Of a stretch of 64,000 nt of DNA, positions 13,801 through 28,800 are shown piece after piece. The notes under the pieces were generated by a model. That model was given only the letters and a program-made list of their open reading frames with translations. It ran no database searches and was not told the DNA's origin. Source of the DNA: Megalonaias nervosa (taxonomy: Eukaryota > Mollusca > Bivalvia > Unionida > Unionidae); contig JAECUM010093736.1 of assembly GCA_016617855.1 (NCBI GenBank), positions 1 to 64,000 of the forward strand, given 5' to 3'. The position numbers and the translations under genes were made by a program. Position 1 is the first letter of the stretch. Each line of letters starts with the position of its first letter.

Positions 13801-16800
13801 GTTTTTATTACATCAAATAGTCATGGTTTTTATTACATCAAATAGTCATAGACCAAAAGACCTTTTGACCAGACATGGGTTTTATTACAGCAAATAGTCA
13901 TGGTTTTTATTACATCAAATGGTCATAGACCAAAAGACCTTTTTGACCAAACATGGTTTTTATTACAGCAAATAGTCATAGACCAAAAGACTTTTTGACC
14001 AGACATGGTTTTTATTACATCAAAGTCATAGACCAAAAGACTTTCTGACCAGACAGGTTTTTATTACATGAAATAGCCATAGGCCAAAAGACCTTTTTGA
14101 CCAAACATGGTTTTTATTGCATCAAATACTCAGACCAAAAGACTTTTTGACCAGACATGGTTTGTATTATATGAAATAGTCATAGACCAAAAGACCTTTT
14201 TGACCAAACATGGTTTTTATTACATCAAATAGTCATAGACCAAAAGACCTTTTGACCAGACATGGTTTTTATTACATCAGATAGTCATGGACCAAAAGAC
14301 CTTTTGACCAGACATGGTTTTTATTACATCAAATAGTCATGGTTTTTATTACATCAAATGGTCATAGACCAAAAGACCTTTTGACCAGACATGGTTTTTA
14401 TTACAGCAAATAGTCATGGTTTTTATTACATCAAATGGTCATAGACCAAAAGACCTTTTGACCAGACATAGTTTTTATTACATCAAATAGTCATAGACCA
14501 AAAGACCTTTTGGCCAGACATGGTTTTTATTACATCAAATGGTCATAGACCAAAAGACCTTTTGACCAGACATAGTTTTTATTACATCAAATGGTCATAG
14601 ACCAAAAGACCTTTTGACCAGACATGGTTCTTATTACATCAGATAGCCACAGCTTTTATTACATCAAATGGTCATAGACCAAAAGACCTTTTGACCAGAT
14701 ACGGTTTTTATTACAGCAAATAGTCATGGTTTATATTACATCAAATGGTCATAGACCAAAAGACCTTTTGACCAGACATGGATTTTATTACATCAAATAG
14801 TCATAGACCAAAAGACTTTTTGACCAAACATGGTTTTTATTACATCAAATGGTCATAGGCTAAAAGACCTTTTGACCAGACATGCTTTTTATTGCATCAG
14901 ATGGTCATAGACCTTAGACCTTTTGTCCAACATGGTTTTTGTTACAACTAATAGTCATAGACCAAAAGACCATTTGTCAACCAATCTGGTGGACTAGTGG
15001 TAAAGCATCCCCACTGGATGCGCAAAGTCACGGATTCAAACCCTGGCTGATTCATACCAAAGACTTAGAAAAATGGTGCTAACAGCTGCCTTGCAGCATT
15101 AAGAGGTTATTGTTAGGACTGGTCGGCCTGGTGTTAGGATAATGTGATTGGGTGGGACATGATGCAACATGTCTGCTGAATGATGCTCCAGTGCTAGACA
15201 TCACACACACAAACACACACAAACACCTTTTGTCCAGATATGGTTTTTATCACCTCTACTAGACATAGACCAAAATACCTTCTATCCAGACATCTTTTTA
15301 TTACATCAACTAGTCATAAACCAAAAGACCTTTTGTCCAGACATGGTTTTTATTACATCAAATGGTCTTGGACCAAAAGACCTTTTGACCAGACATGGTT
15401 TTTATTACATCAAAAGCTCATAGACCAAAAGACCGTTTGACCAGACATGGTTTTTATTACATCAAATAGTCATGGTTTTTATTGCATCAAATAGTCATAG
15501 ACCAAAAGACCTTTTGACCAGACATGGTTTTTATTACAGCATATAGTCATGGTTTTTATTACATCAGATAGTCATAGACCAAAAGACCTTTTGACCAGAC
15601 ATGGTTTTTATTACATCAGATGGTCACAGACCAAAAGACCTTTTGACCAGACATGGTTTTTATTACAGCAAATAGTCATGGTTTTATTACTTCAGATGGT
15701 CATAGACCAAAAGACCTTTTGACCAGACATGGTTTTTATTACATCAGATGGTCATAGACCAAAAGACATTTTGACCAGACATGGTTTTTATTACATCAGA
15801 TGGTCATAGACCAAAAGACCTTTTGACCAGACATGGTTTTTATTACAGCAAATAGTCATGGTTTTTATTACATCAGATAGTCATAGACCCAAAAGACCTT
15901 TTGACCAGACATGGTTTTTATTACATCAGATGGTCATAGACCGAAAGACCTTTTGACCAGACATGGTTTTTATTACAGCAAATAGTCATGGTTTTTATTA
16001 CATCAGATAGTCATAGACAAAAAAGACTTTTTAACCAGACATGGTTTTTATTACATCAGATGGTCATAGACCAAAAGACCAGAGTATGTTAGCACAATTA
16101 TAGCTGTTAATAAATTACTGGTAGGATTGCCACCAAACTATACAGGTCAAGGTCAGATTGGTCCAAAAATGAAAATAGTACCTCTTAGATATCCATTAGA
16201 ACTGTCACCATGTCAGCCATTTTGAAAGTCTTGTTATTGCTACTGCTCCTAAAATGGATGGTCATATTGACATGGAGTTTTACTGATGTTGTATTGACAT
16301 GGGGTTTTACTGATGTCATACTGACATGGGGTTTTACTGATGTCATATTGACATGGGATTTTACTGATGTCGTATGGACATGGAGTTTTACTGATGTCAT
16401 ATTGACATGGAGTTTTACTGATGTCATATTGACATGGGGTTTTACTGATGTCGTATTGACATGGGGTTTTACTGATGTCGTATTGACATGGGGTTTTACT
16501 GATGTCATATTGACATGGGGTTTTACTGATGTCATATTGACATGGGGTTTTTCTGATGTCATATTGACATGGGGTTTTACTGATGTCGTATTGACATGGG
16601 GTTTTACTGATGTCATATTGACATGGAGTTTTACTGATGTCATATTGACATGGGGTTTTACTGATGTCGTATTGACATGGGGTTTTACTGATGTCATATT
16701 GACATGGAGTTTTACTGATGCAATATTGACATGGGGTTTTACTGATGTCATATTGACATGGGGTTTTACTGATGTCGTATTGACATGGGGTTTTACTAAT

Positions 16801-19800
16801 GTCGTGTTGACATGGGGTTTTACTGATGTCGTATTGACATGGGGTTTTACTGATGTCATACTAACATGGAGTTTTACTGATTTCATATTGACATGGGGTT
16901 TTACTGATGTCGTATTGACATGGGGTTTTACTGGTGTCATATTGACATGGAGTTTTACTGATGCAATATTGACATGGGGTTTTACTGATGTCATATTGAC
17001 ATGGGGTTTTACTGATGTCGTATTGACATTGGGTTTTACTGAAAGATTTCTTACTATGTCTATCTAGTTGGTGTTAAATAAAAATATTACTGATTTGACA
17101 TCTAATGTGGTAACCATCTTGAAAATCTTTTTATCACTACTGCTCTGGTCTTTTTACCAAAGACTAACTTGAAACTAATCCATTGCTACTGCTGAATGGA
17201 AAGTCATCTTGACATAGCGTTTTCACCAGAACACTTCTTTTAGTGCCTATTTGGTCCTAAATGAAAATGAAGTTTCTGATAATTCGGTATGGCCACCATG
17301 GTTACTTCTTGATAATCTTGTAATAAATGGATGGAATTTTCACCAAAAACAGAAAGTCTTATCACATCTAGTTAGTCCTTTTGGAAAATTGTGCCCATCT
17401 TGCATCCAGTATGTCCATAAGATGGTTTAAGTATTGAGCATTTAAAAAGAAGAAGCTGTCTTGTCTTGAATTGTTGGAAATTCTTGGGGCCCATATTGTC
17501 TTCTTGGGATATTTGTTACTTGTGACATTAGTTTTGTACACTTGACAAAAGTGAATTGTTTTTCATCAAAAGTGAAAGTTGAGATCGATGTGTAATCAGA
17601 AATTAAGCAAAAGCTTTGTAATGTTATAGCAAAGATATGCAGTTAAACTAATTTATTTATTGTACATCCATATTTCCATCCAGCCATGTGTCTGTCATTA
17701 TGATACCAATTTCATTTTTGCTTAGTTACTTGAATTCTCCACATTTAGTGTTGACTAACTTTCTCCATGACTTGCATTTGGGTAAAGAAGAAACTTATTG
17801 CTTTCATAGTCAAAATTTCAAATGTCACGGTCACAATAACATTAGTTTTGCATTACAGACCTGGACCATCATTTGTGGGATGCCTTTTAGGTCTTGTTTG
17901 GGTTTTATTTGTGGGGTGGAGGGGGGAACAGGCCAGAGTCACAGTCAGTAGAAAAAGAAAATAGTTTCAGCACAGTAATTTTACAGACCTGGATCATACT
18001 GTATGGACAGCTTGCACATGGGGCAAGGAAGAAGCCTTTTAAATTTTGGGGTAATGAGGTCAAGGTCACTGTAAATAATTGAAGAAAAATGTTTTTGCAT
18101 AATGACAATTGTACATCACAGATCTGGACCAAATTTTGGGGATATCCTTTACATATTGTTTTGAGTCATGTTCACTGAAGTGTATTACTTGCTTACATGT
18201 TATTAAGAAAGATGTTCAGGGTCATTGTTTCTGAAAGAAGAAAAATGGGTTTTGGATAATAACTTTTCTTCTAGCTCATGCACCTTGACCAACATTTGTG
18301 GAATCCTGTTGACTTTAGGGGTTGAAAGGTCAGAGTTTAAGGTCATTGTGGTTCACAGAAAAATGGTTTTATCAGAGTAACTTTTGCTTAAGGTCCTTGG
18401 TCAGTCTTTTGGAATTGCTTTCACTCAGTATAATAAAGAAACCTATAGATTTTGTGGTTCAGAGGTCAGAGTTTAAGGTCATTGTGGTTCATAGAAAAAT
18501 GGTTTTATCAGAGTAACTTTTGCTTAAGGTCCTTGGTCAGTCTTTTGGAATTGCTTTCACTCAGTATATTAAAGAAACCTATAGATTATGTGGTTCAAAG
18601 GTCAGAGTTTAAGTCATTGTGGTTCATAGGAAAATGGTTTTATCAGAGTAACTTTTACTTAAGAGTAAGGTCCTTGGTCAATCTTTGTGAATTGCTTTCA
18701 CTCAGTATAATAAAGAAACCTATAGATTATGTGGTTCAAAGGTCAGTCTTTGTGAATTGCTTTCACTCAGTATAATAAAGAAACCTATAGATTATGTGGT
18801 TCAAAGGTCAGTTTTTGTGAATTGCTTCCACTCAGTATAATAAAGAAACCTATATATTAGGTGGTTTAAAGGTCAGTTTTTGTGAATTGCTTTCACTCAG
18901 TATAATAAAGAAACCTATAGATTATGTGGTTCAATGGTCAGTGGTTACAGTTAGGGTAAGAGTAACAGGAACAGAATAGTTCCAGCAGAGTCAGTTTGGT
19001 TCCAGCTCACAGAGTCCCATTGGTCAATAATCTTCCAAGTCAGCCATGCCTTACTAGTACCTACTTAGTATTGTTTAAACATGGGGCAAGTGTATAACAT
19101 GCCATTCATTGTACCTAATAAGTACTGTGTGAACCAGATGGAAATGACAAATTAAAAAATTTGTAGTTAAAAAAATCTACCTTTGCATGTTATAAATCTA
19201 TGAAATATTTTACAGTGTAGGAAGTTTCAGGAACTGTTATTACTGTTTGATTTTTGATTAAATATTTTTTAGCAGAAAACTGCTAATATAAGGAACAAAA
19301 TAAAGATAGATTGGTAATTATTATTTAAATATTTCTTCAGTAGAAATTACTGTGTATAGGAAAATATGATTGGTTTCAGTTGTTTAAATATTTTTCTGGT
19401 AAATCCTGCCAATAAATGCATTGAGGATTTGTTTCAGAATCTAAGAGTACATCACAGAAAGAGAGGTGGAAGATAGCTGTAGAATGGAAGTACAACATGA
19501 CCTGCCCTGTCTGCAAGTGTGATTTGAAAATGTACAATTCCTGGACATCATATTGTCAACACTGGAAGATGGTCCATGAACAGCGATATTTAAAGTTCCC
19601 TGCCTGTCCAAAATGCTCATTCCAGAGTAGTCAAAGATCCCATTTGATTAACCACATGAAGCAATGTCACAATTTAGTGGGGAGGGAACTCTATAGGGCT
19701 GCAGAGCAAATCAGATTTGTAGATGTTGAGAATCCATCATTCATTGATCCAGGGAATTACACATATAATTGGTTTGGGAAAAGCAGTGAAAATGAAAAAT

Positions 19801-22800
19801 CACCAACCACAACTTCATCAGGAAATGGCAAGACTGGTAAGAAAAAAAATGTTTTATGTTGCAGCTTGATAAACTGACCAGTGTTTTCAAGATGAGATTA
19901 TTTTGTTGATTCAAATTTTCACTGTGGCTTACTGAAGATTTGCATCATTTAAGTCAGTCATTGAGTCCTACAGTTAGTTTTGCATGGAAGTATAGGAATA
20001 AAGCAAAGTCTCATCTCACATGGTGCAAGACAGAGTGAGTTTATGGCATGGACCTGCATCCATTGTCTATCATGCATTGATTCTGGTCCATGGTGTATTG
20101 TTTGAATTGCAGACTTCAGCCTTTTACTTGTTGCTGCTAAAGGGACTCTTGTTGTTGACACAGTATGTAATTTTGAAGTATTTTTATAATCCATAAGTTT
20201 GTGGTCTTAATTCAACTGCAGGATTAAAAATTGAAACTGTTCCTTCCTTCCTCAAATTTTGACTGCTTCCACTTGATGCTGTTCACTTCATGTTAACTAG
20301 AAATTCATGTTGGGTTTGATCTGCATTCTGGACCATGGCAATATTATAGATCAGTTCCGACATTCACAGGACCTTCTCTATGTTAATGGCCATCAGTCAG
20401 ATCTTCTTATTGCATCATACATTCAGTCAGATTTTCTTTTATGCATGATACATAGATTTTCTTTTTGGCATGATACAGTCAGATTTTCTCTTTTGCATGA
20501 TGGTCAGATTTTCTTTTTTGCATGATACATTCAGATTTTCTTTTTTGCATGATGGTCAAATTTTCTTTTTTGCATGATACATTCAGTCAGATTGTCTTTT
20601 TGCCTGATACATTCAATCAGATTTTTCTTTTTTGCCTGATACATTCAGATTTTCTTTTTGCGTGACATAAACGTGTTAAATTATATTAACTTTGCATATG
20701 TAGCTGTGGTTTGTCAATGGTGGTGGTGGGGGTGAGGGGAATGGTCAATAGCTATTCTTTTTATGCATTACCCAATCACTTTAACATTTGGAATAATACC
20801 TGTTACTCCTGAATCCAGCCCTCCCATAGACTTGAAAAGGTCTATCTGTATAAAGTTTAGAGGAGGGGAAGTAACTCTTGTAGATTACCTCCCCTTACCT
20901 AGCTAGGTGGTACACTCTACACCTATATATCGTCACTTGTAACTTTTACTGCAGCCTTTAACCAGGCATCCATGGATTTGTATCCTTTACTGGTAGCCAT
21001 CCAATGGTCTTTTTTGGTATACCACCAAATTCAGACAATGTTGCTATGTAGTGTACACAACATCTTTGTGCATTTTGGTGAATTTCAGATATTTTGTGCA
21101 GACATGTTACCACTTCATATGACATGTTTACATTGGTAATGCCATATTACAGCTATGTAGTATTATGGTTTGTGTTCATATGTTTGCCCAGTCATGCATA
21201 TTTGCAGAGAATGCCCCCCTTTTCATTTGTTAAATTGCCTTTTGAGGAGGATATATTGTAGACAGATGCATATGGAGATTTTGCATCGAGGGTGATCAAT
21301 AAGCTTTGTCAGTAAGAATGTCTAAATCTAGGCAACCCACCAAGTACAAGTCCAGATCTCCATCCAGACTTGATATAGGTGATGAACCCGGCCATGTAGA
21401 AGTGTTTTATGATTTTGCTAAATGATCCAGCCAGCATTATTCTTATGGTGTATTAATTACTGTTCTGACTGCTGACTAACCTTTCCAGCCATCTGGCCAA
21501 CAAACTGACCACAGTAATATATCTGCAGTCCCCACTGTTGACAGAATCATCTGCATCATGTTTATACTTTCAGTCTTTTGTATATTCGTAGTTTAACCTG
21601 TCTTGTGAGTTTTTAGGCATTGTGTAAGCAGTTCCCTATACACACCCTTCCCATTAGCAATAGGGTAAACCATAATTGTTAATAAATTTTTCATATTTAT
21701 CTTAATTCAGTCAAGATTTAGTCTCTCCTTTCATTTCCAGAATTTTTTTGGGTTGACCAATGTATTCATCTACATTTATTTCTTAAATATCTGGTTTGAT
21801 GATTAAAATATACCTCCCGCTTTATTTGATAGCACCACTCCTAATAGAGATCTCCACTCTCAATCAAACTGTGCTATGGATGATCAAGATTGATTTTTGT
21901 GCCCAGTTAGGGTTTTATTGTTCTTTTTAATTGCTTCAGAAGTGAGAAGCATGGGTAGGAAACTATTTTCCTCCCTCACACATGTTCTGCTGATATTTTA
22001 GCATCCATTGTTTTGTAGGTGGATTGTTATCACAATCGATGGGGGAGGCGGGGGGCTTATCAATTCCATACAGAAAGGGAGCATTCATTCATAGAGATTA
22101 AATGAGGTCCATGCCATTGCTACATGTACTTATTGGGTTCATCTACCTCTTTTATCATCATAGGAGGTTATGAAAGCCACATTTTGGTGGTTACTTACTC
22201 GTTTCTCCACCTTCTGCCTTTGATCTTTGGTACACCAGAGCAAATGCATATTATCTTTGGGGCCAATAGCTGCAGCACAAAAGAGGCCCAAGCTGATACC
22301 AACTTATAGTAGTGTACATTCCTACAATCAGCCTGTCTCCGCACTGGCAAATTCAGCAATGCAGTTGTGACAGGTAATGTGCTACTCATAATAAAATGTA
22401 CTTTAGCGAGGGGGGGGGGAGGTTGGAGGTTGAATTTTAATCATGTAATACAGTCTTCTTTCCAGTTCTTAACTTCTGGAACTTTCCATTTAATAGTTAC
22501 AAGGAACTTATATGGATGACAATAATTTCCATCCAGGTAAGTAGAGTAATGCAATAGTGACAGGTATACATAACATCATTAAAATTAGTTCCACACTTCT
22601 CCCCCAAGAAACTGCATTGTAGTAACCAGAATAGCTGATTCAGCATATACAGATGCTATAGTACTTGGTGTGTAACATTGATGTGCCATTTGATGGGGTT
22701 ATTTTTGGTCTCTTGTAATTCATTGTCTTGCCTGCTTAAGCATCAGTGAGATGTGTCCCTCATCCCACATCCGTAGAAATGGCATCATCATCATCAATAA

Positions 22801-25800
22801 CACCACCATTGGTTAAGGTTTTTTTTCTTTTTAGTTTACCAGTACAGTCATTTGTCCCAAATAATAGAGGGGGATAGCAGTTATTATAATTTGTCTGTAG
22901 AACTGGAAGCTCTGCCCTTTAATATATATGCATCCCCATGCTCCCTGTGACCCTTAAACAAGCAAGATTTTGGTTAAATTTTTAGTGTATGGTCTTAAAT
23001 CTCTAACCATTGAAGGGGAAGCTATTATAAATTGTAGAAACAAGAAGCTCTACCCTTTCACAATCATGCACCACAGCCTCCCTCAGCTCCCCTCCCCCCC
23101 CCCCGGCAAGCTCATGGTCATTTAAAAGTCTTTAAAAGTTGAAAGTTTCAGTTAATTGTTATCTGCATAGTTGTAAGTCACAAACCCTGGACGGGATAGC
23201 TATCACTCTGTCACTACAGATTCAGCAAGCACTGCTCTTTCAGTTTTATGCATCCCATCCTCTAACATTCATGCAAGGTCAAGGTCATTTTAAAACTCAT
23301 GGTTACGTTTTCATTTCAATTTGTAAAAAGTTTTGTATGGTCATTAGTCGCAACCCTGGGAGGGTTAACTGTGATACTTTGACTATAGAATTAGTAAGCC
23401 TCGACTTTTCATACTGAAGAACCCCAACCTTCCCTCAAGCAAGGTCAAGGTCATTTGATGGTGAAAACGTTTATATCAGGCAGTGGAGCAGATGAGACAT
23501 AGTTCCTTGCAATATTTTGTTTTTGAAAGAGTGATGATCCTTTTAGATAAATTTTCTATCATCATTTTGGAAGTTGCCCATTAGAATCAAATCATAGCCT
23601 AGGAATGTCAGATACCCTGATGCTGTTTAGTAATGCCACACAAAATGTGCTTATTAATGCATTTATATATTCCACTTTATTTTAACAGGGGATTTGTGGC
23701 CCTTTTATTTCCCACCACGATAATGGTAAGGTATATAGTTTTACTCTTGTGACTCTGTCACACCTTTGTTAAATTTTGTATTTGGGTCATTTTGTTTTCT
23801 CACACCTTAGTTAAGTTTTGTATTTGGGTCATTTTGTTCCGTCCAAACTTTGTTAAGTTAAGCATTTGGGCCATTTTGCTCTGTCACACCTTAGTTATGC
23901 ATTTGGGCCATTTTGCTCTGTCACACCTTAGTTATGCATTTGGGTCATTTTGCTGTGTCACACCATAGTTACGCATTTGGGTCATTTTGCTTTGTCACAC
24001 CTTAGTTATGCATTTGGGCCATTTTGCTCTGTCATACCTTAGTTATGCATTTGGGCCATTTTGCTCTGTCACACCTTAGTTGTGCATTTGGGCTATTTTG
24101 TTCTGTCACACCTTAGTTATATGTTTTGGCCATTTTGCTCTGTCACATCTTAGTTATGCATTTGGGCCATTTTGCTCTGTCACACTGTAGTTAAGTTATG
24201 CATTTGGGTCATTTTGCTCTGTCACACCTTAGTTATGTGTTTGGGTTATTGGCTCTGTCACACCTTAGTTATGCGTTTGGCCATTTTGCTCTGTCACACT
24301 TAGTTATGCATTTGGGTCATTTTGGTCTGTCACGCCATAGTTAAGTTATGCATTTGGGTCATTTTGCTGTGTCACACCTTAGTTATGCATTTGGGCCATT
24401 TTGCTGTGTCACACCTAAGTTATGCATTTGGGCCATTTTGCTGTGTCACAACTTAGTTATGCATTTGAGCCATTTTGCTCTGTCACACCTTAGTTATGCA
24501 TTTGGGCCATTTTGCTCTGTCACACTTAGTTATGCATTTGGGCCATTTTGCTCTGTCACACTTTAGTTAAGTTACACATTTGAGCCATTTTGCTCTGTCA
24601 CACCTTAATTATGCATTTGGGCCATTTCGTAGTATCACACTTTGGTTTAGTTTTCATTTGTTTCTTTGTCACACTTTACTTAGGTTTTGCATTTGGGCAC
24701 AGTGGTGGTTCAGCTGTGTTTTATGAACACATTTTCTTGTTACATTTTGTTGAAATTAGGGGCCATTTGTGACAATTGTTCTTGTTTATGATAAGTTTCC
24801 TTTTGCAATTGAAAAATTGTTCCCCACTATACACCCACTGATGCTAGAAAAAAATTTAATGTATGAATTCACTACCTCATGAAGTCATATCTGTTGTGAA
24901 CTTACCATTGTTTATGTATTATTAAGTATATCTCTTCATTCCAGTCATAAATTAAATCTGAAGTTTGAATTCACCATCTTATTTGTCATGAAAAGGCTAA
25001 TGTTAACTCTTTTATTTTCCTTCTGTTCATAGATTTTAGGAAAGATTCTCAAACTTGGGCAGATACAGAGATAATAGATTCACTTTCTTTTCATGAGGAA
25101 GAAGTAGAAAACTGGAGGGAAAATGGAATTTTGTGCCCTGTCCCAAAGTGCTCCCGTGAAGTCTTTTTAACCCAGGACCTAATGCAGTATCATTGGAAAG
25201 AAAAACACACTCTGTTTTGGGAATATTTTCATTGTAAATTGTGTGGAGAAAGGTCACCTCAAAGAAGACAATTATCCAAACATCTGTTCTTAGACCATTT
25301 CTTTCCATATCAAATGGCAAAAGAGATATCCCGAAGTGTAAGACCCCAAAAGGTTGCAAATCATAAATATGTGAATCCGGGAAGACAAGTTTGTCCACGG
25401 TTTGGACCACGAGATCATCAGAAAGGAAAGTCATCTTCTGATAAATCATCCACCAACAAAGTCAAAGTTGAGAAGGAGGCAAAACTAAGTGACGATGCCA
25501 AGGAAAAGAATTCTGTTTCACAATCTACCATAGGTAATAGATGTTTCATTTAATATGTCTGCTATTTTTGCATTTGCAGATGTATCGTAATCAGTCTTGT
25601 TCATCCATCCACATCCATCAGTGTGCATTTTTTATATGTCTTTCTTTCAATTGGTTCTCCTTGTAACTTGAGCTCAATGTACACTTAATTTTGCCATGTA
25701 AATAATGACCTTCCAAAGGAATATGGATGCACAATGTACACTTAATTTTGACAAGTAAATAATAACCTTCCAAAGGAATATGGATGCACAATGTACACTT

Positions 25801-28800
25801 AATTTTGGCATGTAAATAATGACCTTCCAAAGGAATATGGATGCACAATATTACGCTTAATTTTGGCATGTAAATAATGACCTTCCAAAGGAATATGGAT
25901 GCACAGTGTACACTTAATTTTGGCATGTAAATAATAACCTTGACCTTGATGCACAAGGATCAAAATAAAGTAAATAATTGCCATCTAAAGGTATATATAA
26001 TCAAATTAAAACAATGATGACAACCATTACTGGAATAATCAGTGTTGAATGCCTACATGACCTGTATGAATTTTACTATAGAAAACAAGACTTTGATTTC
26101 TTTTTCTAGGGTTATACTGTAATATGCAGAACACATGTTTAGCATTATACTGTAATATACAGCACACATGATATGCATTTTGTGTTATACTATAATATAC
26201 AGAACATATGTATTTATTGTTATCCTGTAATATACAGAAACATGTATTTAGTGTTGTCTTGTAATATATAGCGCATATGATATATATTTAGTGTTGTACT
26301 GTAATATATACACTTAATTTAGTGTTGTACTGTAACACTTTAGATGGCTTTCCACCAGACTCGCTATTTATAAGCAAATCTATGAAGCCGCTAAGAAGAA
26401 TGTCACAAACATAGTCCATGCAGCAAAATCAGCCCACTACAGTACTAAGATCACGGAAAGTTCCAGCTGCAAAGAGCTATTTGAGACTGCTAACAAGCTA
26501 ATGTCAAGGAACAAATGTACACCACTTCCAACTACCTAGACTCTAGTCAACCTTCTGGACCTGTTTGCAAAATTTCTTTCATGACAAAGTACAAACCATC
26601 AGAGATAAACTTGACAACACAATTTCAATTGACTCGTCACCATACAGTTGCGATACAGAATTTCAGCAGCAACCGTTAGCAGCATTTGAACCTGTCTCTG
26701 TGGATTTAGTACGTACAGTCGTGATGAAGAGTGCACCAAAGTCATGTGAACTAAATCCAATTCCAACATGCTGCTTGAGTGCTTAGATCCAATACTGCCT
26801 TCAATAACTGATGTTATTAATACCTCTCTCTCATCCGGGGAATTCCCATCATTTTTCAAAACTGCCATTGTAAAGCTTCTGCTGAAGAAACCAACACTCG
26901 ACCATAATGATTTAAAGAACTACTGCCCAGTTTCTAATCTCCCATTCATGTCAAAAATCTTAGAAAAAGTTGTTCTATCCCAACTTGTATCTCATCTGAA
27001 TTCAAACAGTCTTTTTAGCAATGTACAGTCTGCATATCGCCCTTGCCACAGTAGTGAAACTACTCTTCTGCAAGTAGTTAATGACCTTCTCTCTGCTTTG
27101 GATAGTGGAAAGATTACAGTCTCACTGTCCTTGACTTGTCTGCAGCATTTGATACAATAGACCATGATATATTACTTCACCATCTCCAGCATGTATTTGG
27201 CATTCACGATACAGCCTTAACTATGGTTCAAGTCCTACTTGGTCAACAGGACACAAATTGTGTCCGCAAATGGAAAACACTCCAGCCCAGTTGATCTATG
27301 TTATGGTGTTCCACAGGGATCTGTTCTTGGACCTGTTCTCTTCATTCTATACACTCAGCCACTCTCAAGTGTCATAGATCATCATCCAGTGTCTCACCAA
27401 TTGTATGCTGATAACACCCAAATATACAAATCTAGCCACCCAACTGAAGTTGAAGATACCATCCAAGGTGTAGAGAGGTGCATTTCTGATGTGAAATCAT
27501 GGATGACATGTAACAAGCTGCAGATGAATGATGATAAAACTGAAGCCATTCTGATTACAACACAAAGACTTTCTCATTCACATCCTTTAACTCAAACCGT
27601 AAATATCAGCAACGCCAACATTAAATTCACACAGTCAGTACGAAACCTAGGTGTTACTCTTGACAGTACTCTCTCATTGCACCAACATGTCATGAACATA
27701 TGCAAGGCTGCATATCTTAAGCTGAGATGCATCAGCTCCATTCGCAAGTATCTTTCAGTTGATGCCACTAAAACACTTGTGTACCCTGCACTGGCTATCC
27801 ATTCGATCCAGAATTAAACACAAAATTTGTTCCCTGTGCTACGTTTCACTGATGGGCTCCAGTCCAACATACCTATCCGACCTCACCCACGTGTACACAC
27901 CAGCAAGATACTTAAGCTTCTCATCTGACACTCGTATTCTCATTATTCCCACTATGAAAATGAAATCATATGGACAACATTCTTTTGCATACCAGGGCCC
28001 AGCAACGTGGAACGAATTGCCCACTGAACTTAGACACAAAGACACAATGAGATATTCAAGAGCGCTCTTAAAACTCACCTATTTCAACTGCAAGAACAGA
28101 CTTAAAGACCTAATAATGTATCCTTGCCTTAAATATTTACAGCATGTTTTCTGTTTTCTAATTTTGTGGTGTTTGTTTTTATTTTTGTAATCATATCATT
28201 ATATATGGGGTTTTGGTTTTTTTTTTTAAAGTGTTGTCAAATGTTGTAAAGCGCTTAGAGCTTCTAAAGATTAGGTGCTATACAAAGTCCTCAGTATTAT
28301 TATTATTATATAGAACACATGCATTTAGTTTTATGGTGTAATAGAACACATGTATTTTGTGTTGTACTCTAAGATACAGAACACATGTGTTTAGTGTTAT
28401 ACTGTAATATACAGAACACATGTATTTAGTGTTATCCTGTAATATACAGAACATATGATATGTATTTAGTGTTGTACCATAATATACAAAACTCATGTAT
28501 TTAATGTTATACTGTAATATACAGAAACATGTATTAAGTGTTATCCTGTAATATAAAGCATATATGATATGAATTTAGTGTTATACTGTAATATACAGAA
28601 CACATGCATTTAGTTTTATGATGTAATATACAGAACACATGTATTTTAGTGTTATACTGTAGTCTACAGAACACATGTATTTAGTGTTATACTGTAATAT
28701 ACAGATCACATGTATTTAGTATTACACTGTAATATACAGAACACATGTATTTAGCATTATACTGTAATATACAGAACACATATATTTAGTGTTATACTGT

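Larger units (their letters stand above)
12965..16085. repeat. Large 52-bp minisatellite array, interrupted by two SINE copies
   Basis: Dozens of units of about 52 bp, containing GACC, AAAA, GACC, TTTT, GACC in succession and then 'agacatggtttttattacat'. Shorter units lacking the GACC part are interspersed. Two SINE copies (13174 and 14977) with shared flanks show that a block of about 1.8 kb was duplicated. Confidence 0.93.

Noticed and set aside
12965..16085. CRISPR-like array of repeats and spacers
   Set aside because: The units are head-to-tail without unique spacers, and the genome is eukaryotic; it is a minisatellite.
16185..17067. 269- and 285-codon frames on opposite strands
   Set aside because: Both are by-products of a 27-bp stop-free repeat; no splice or homology support.
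26565..28190. Working reverse transcriptase gene
   Set aside because: At least two frameshifts, YADN in place of YADD, and no endonuclease domain.
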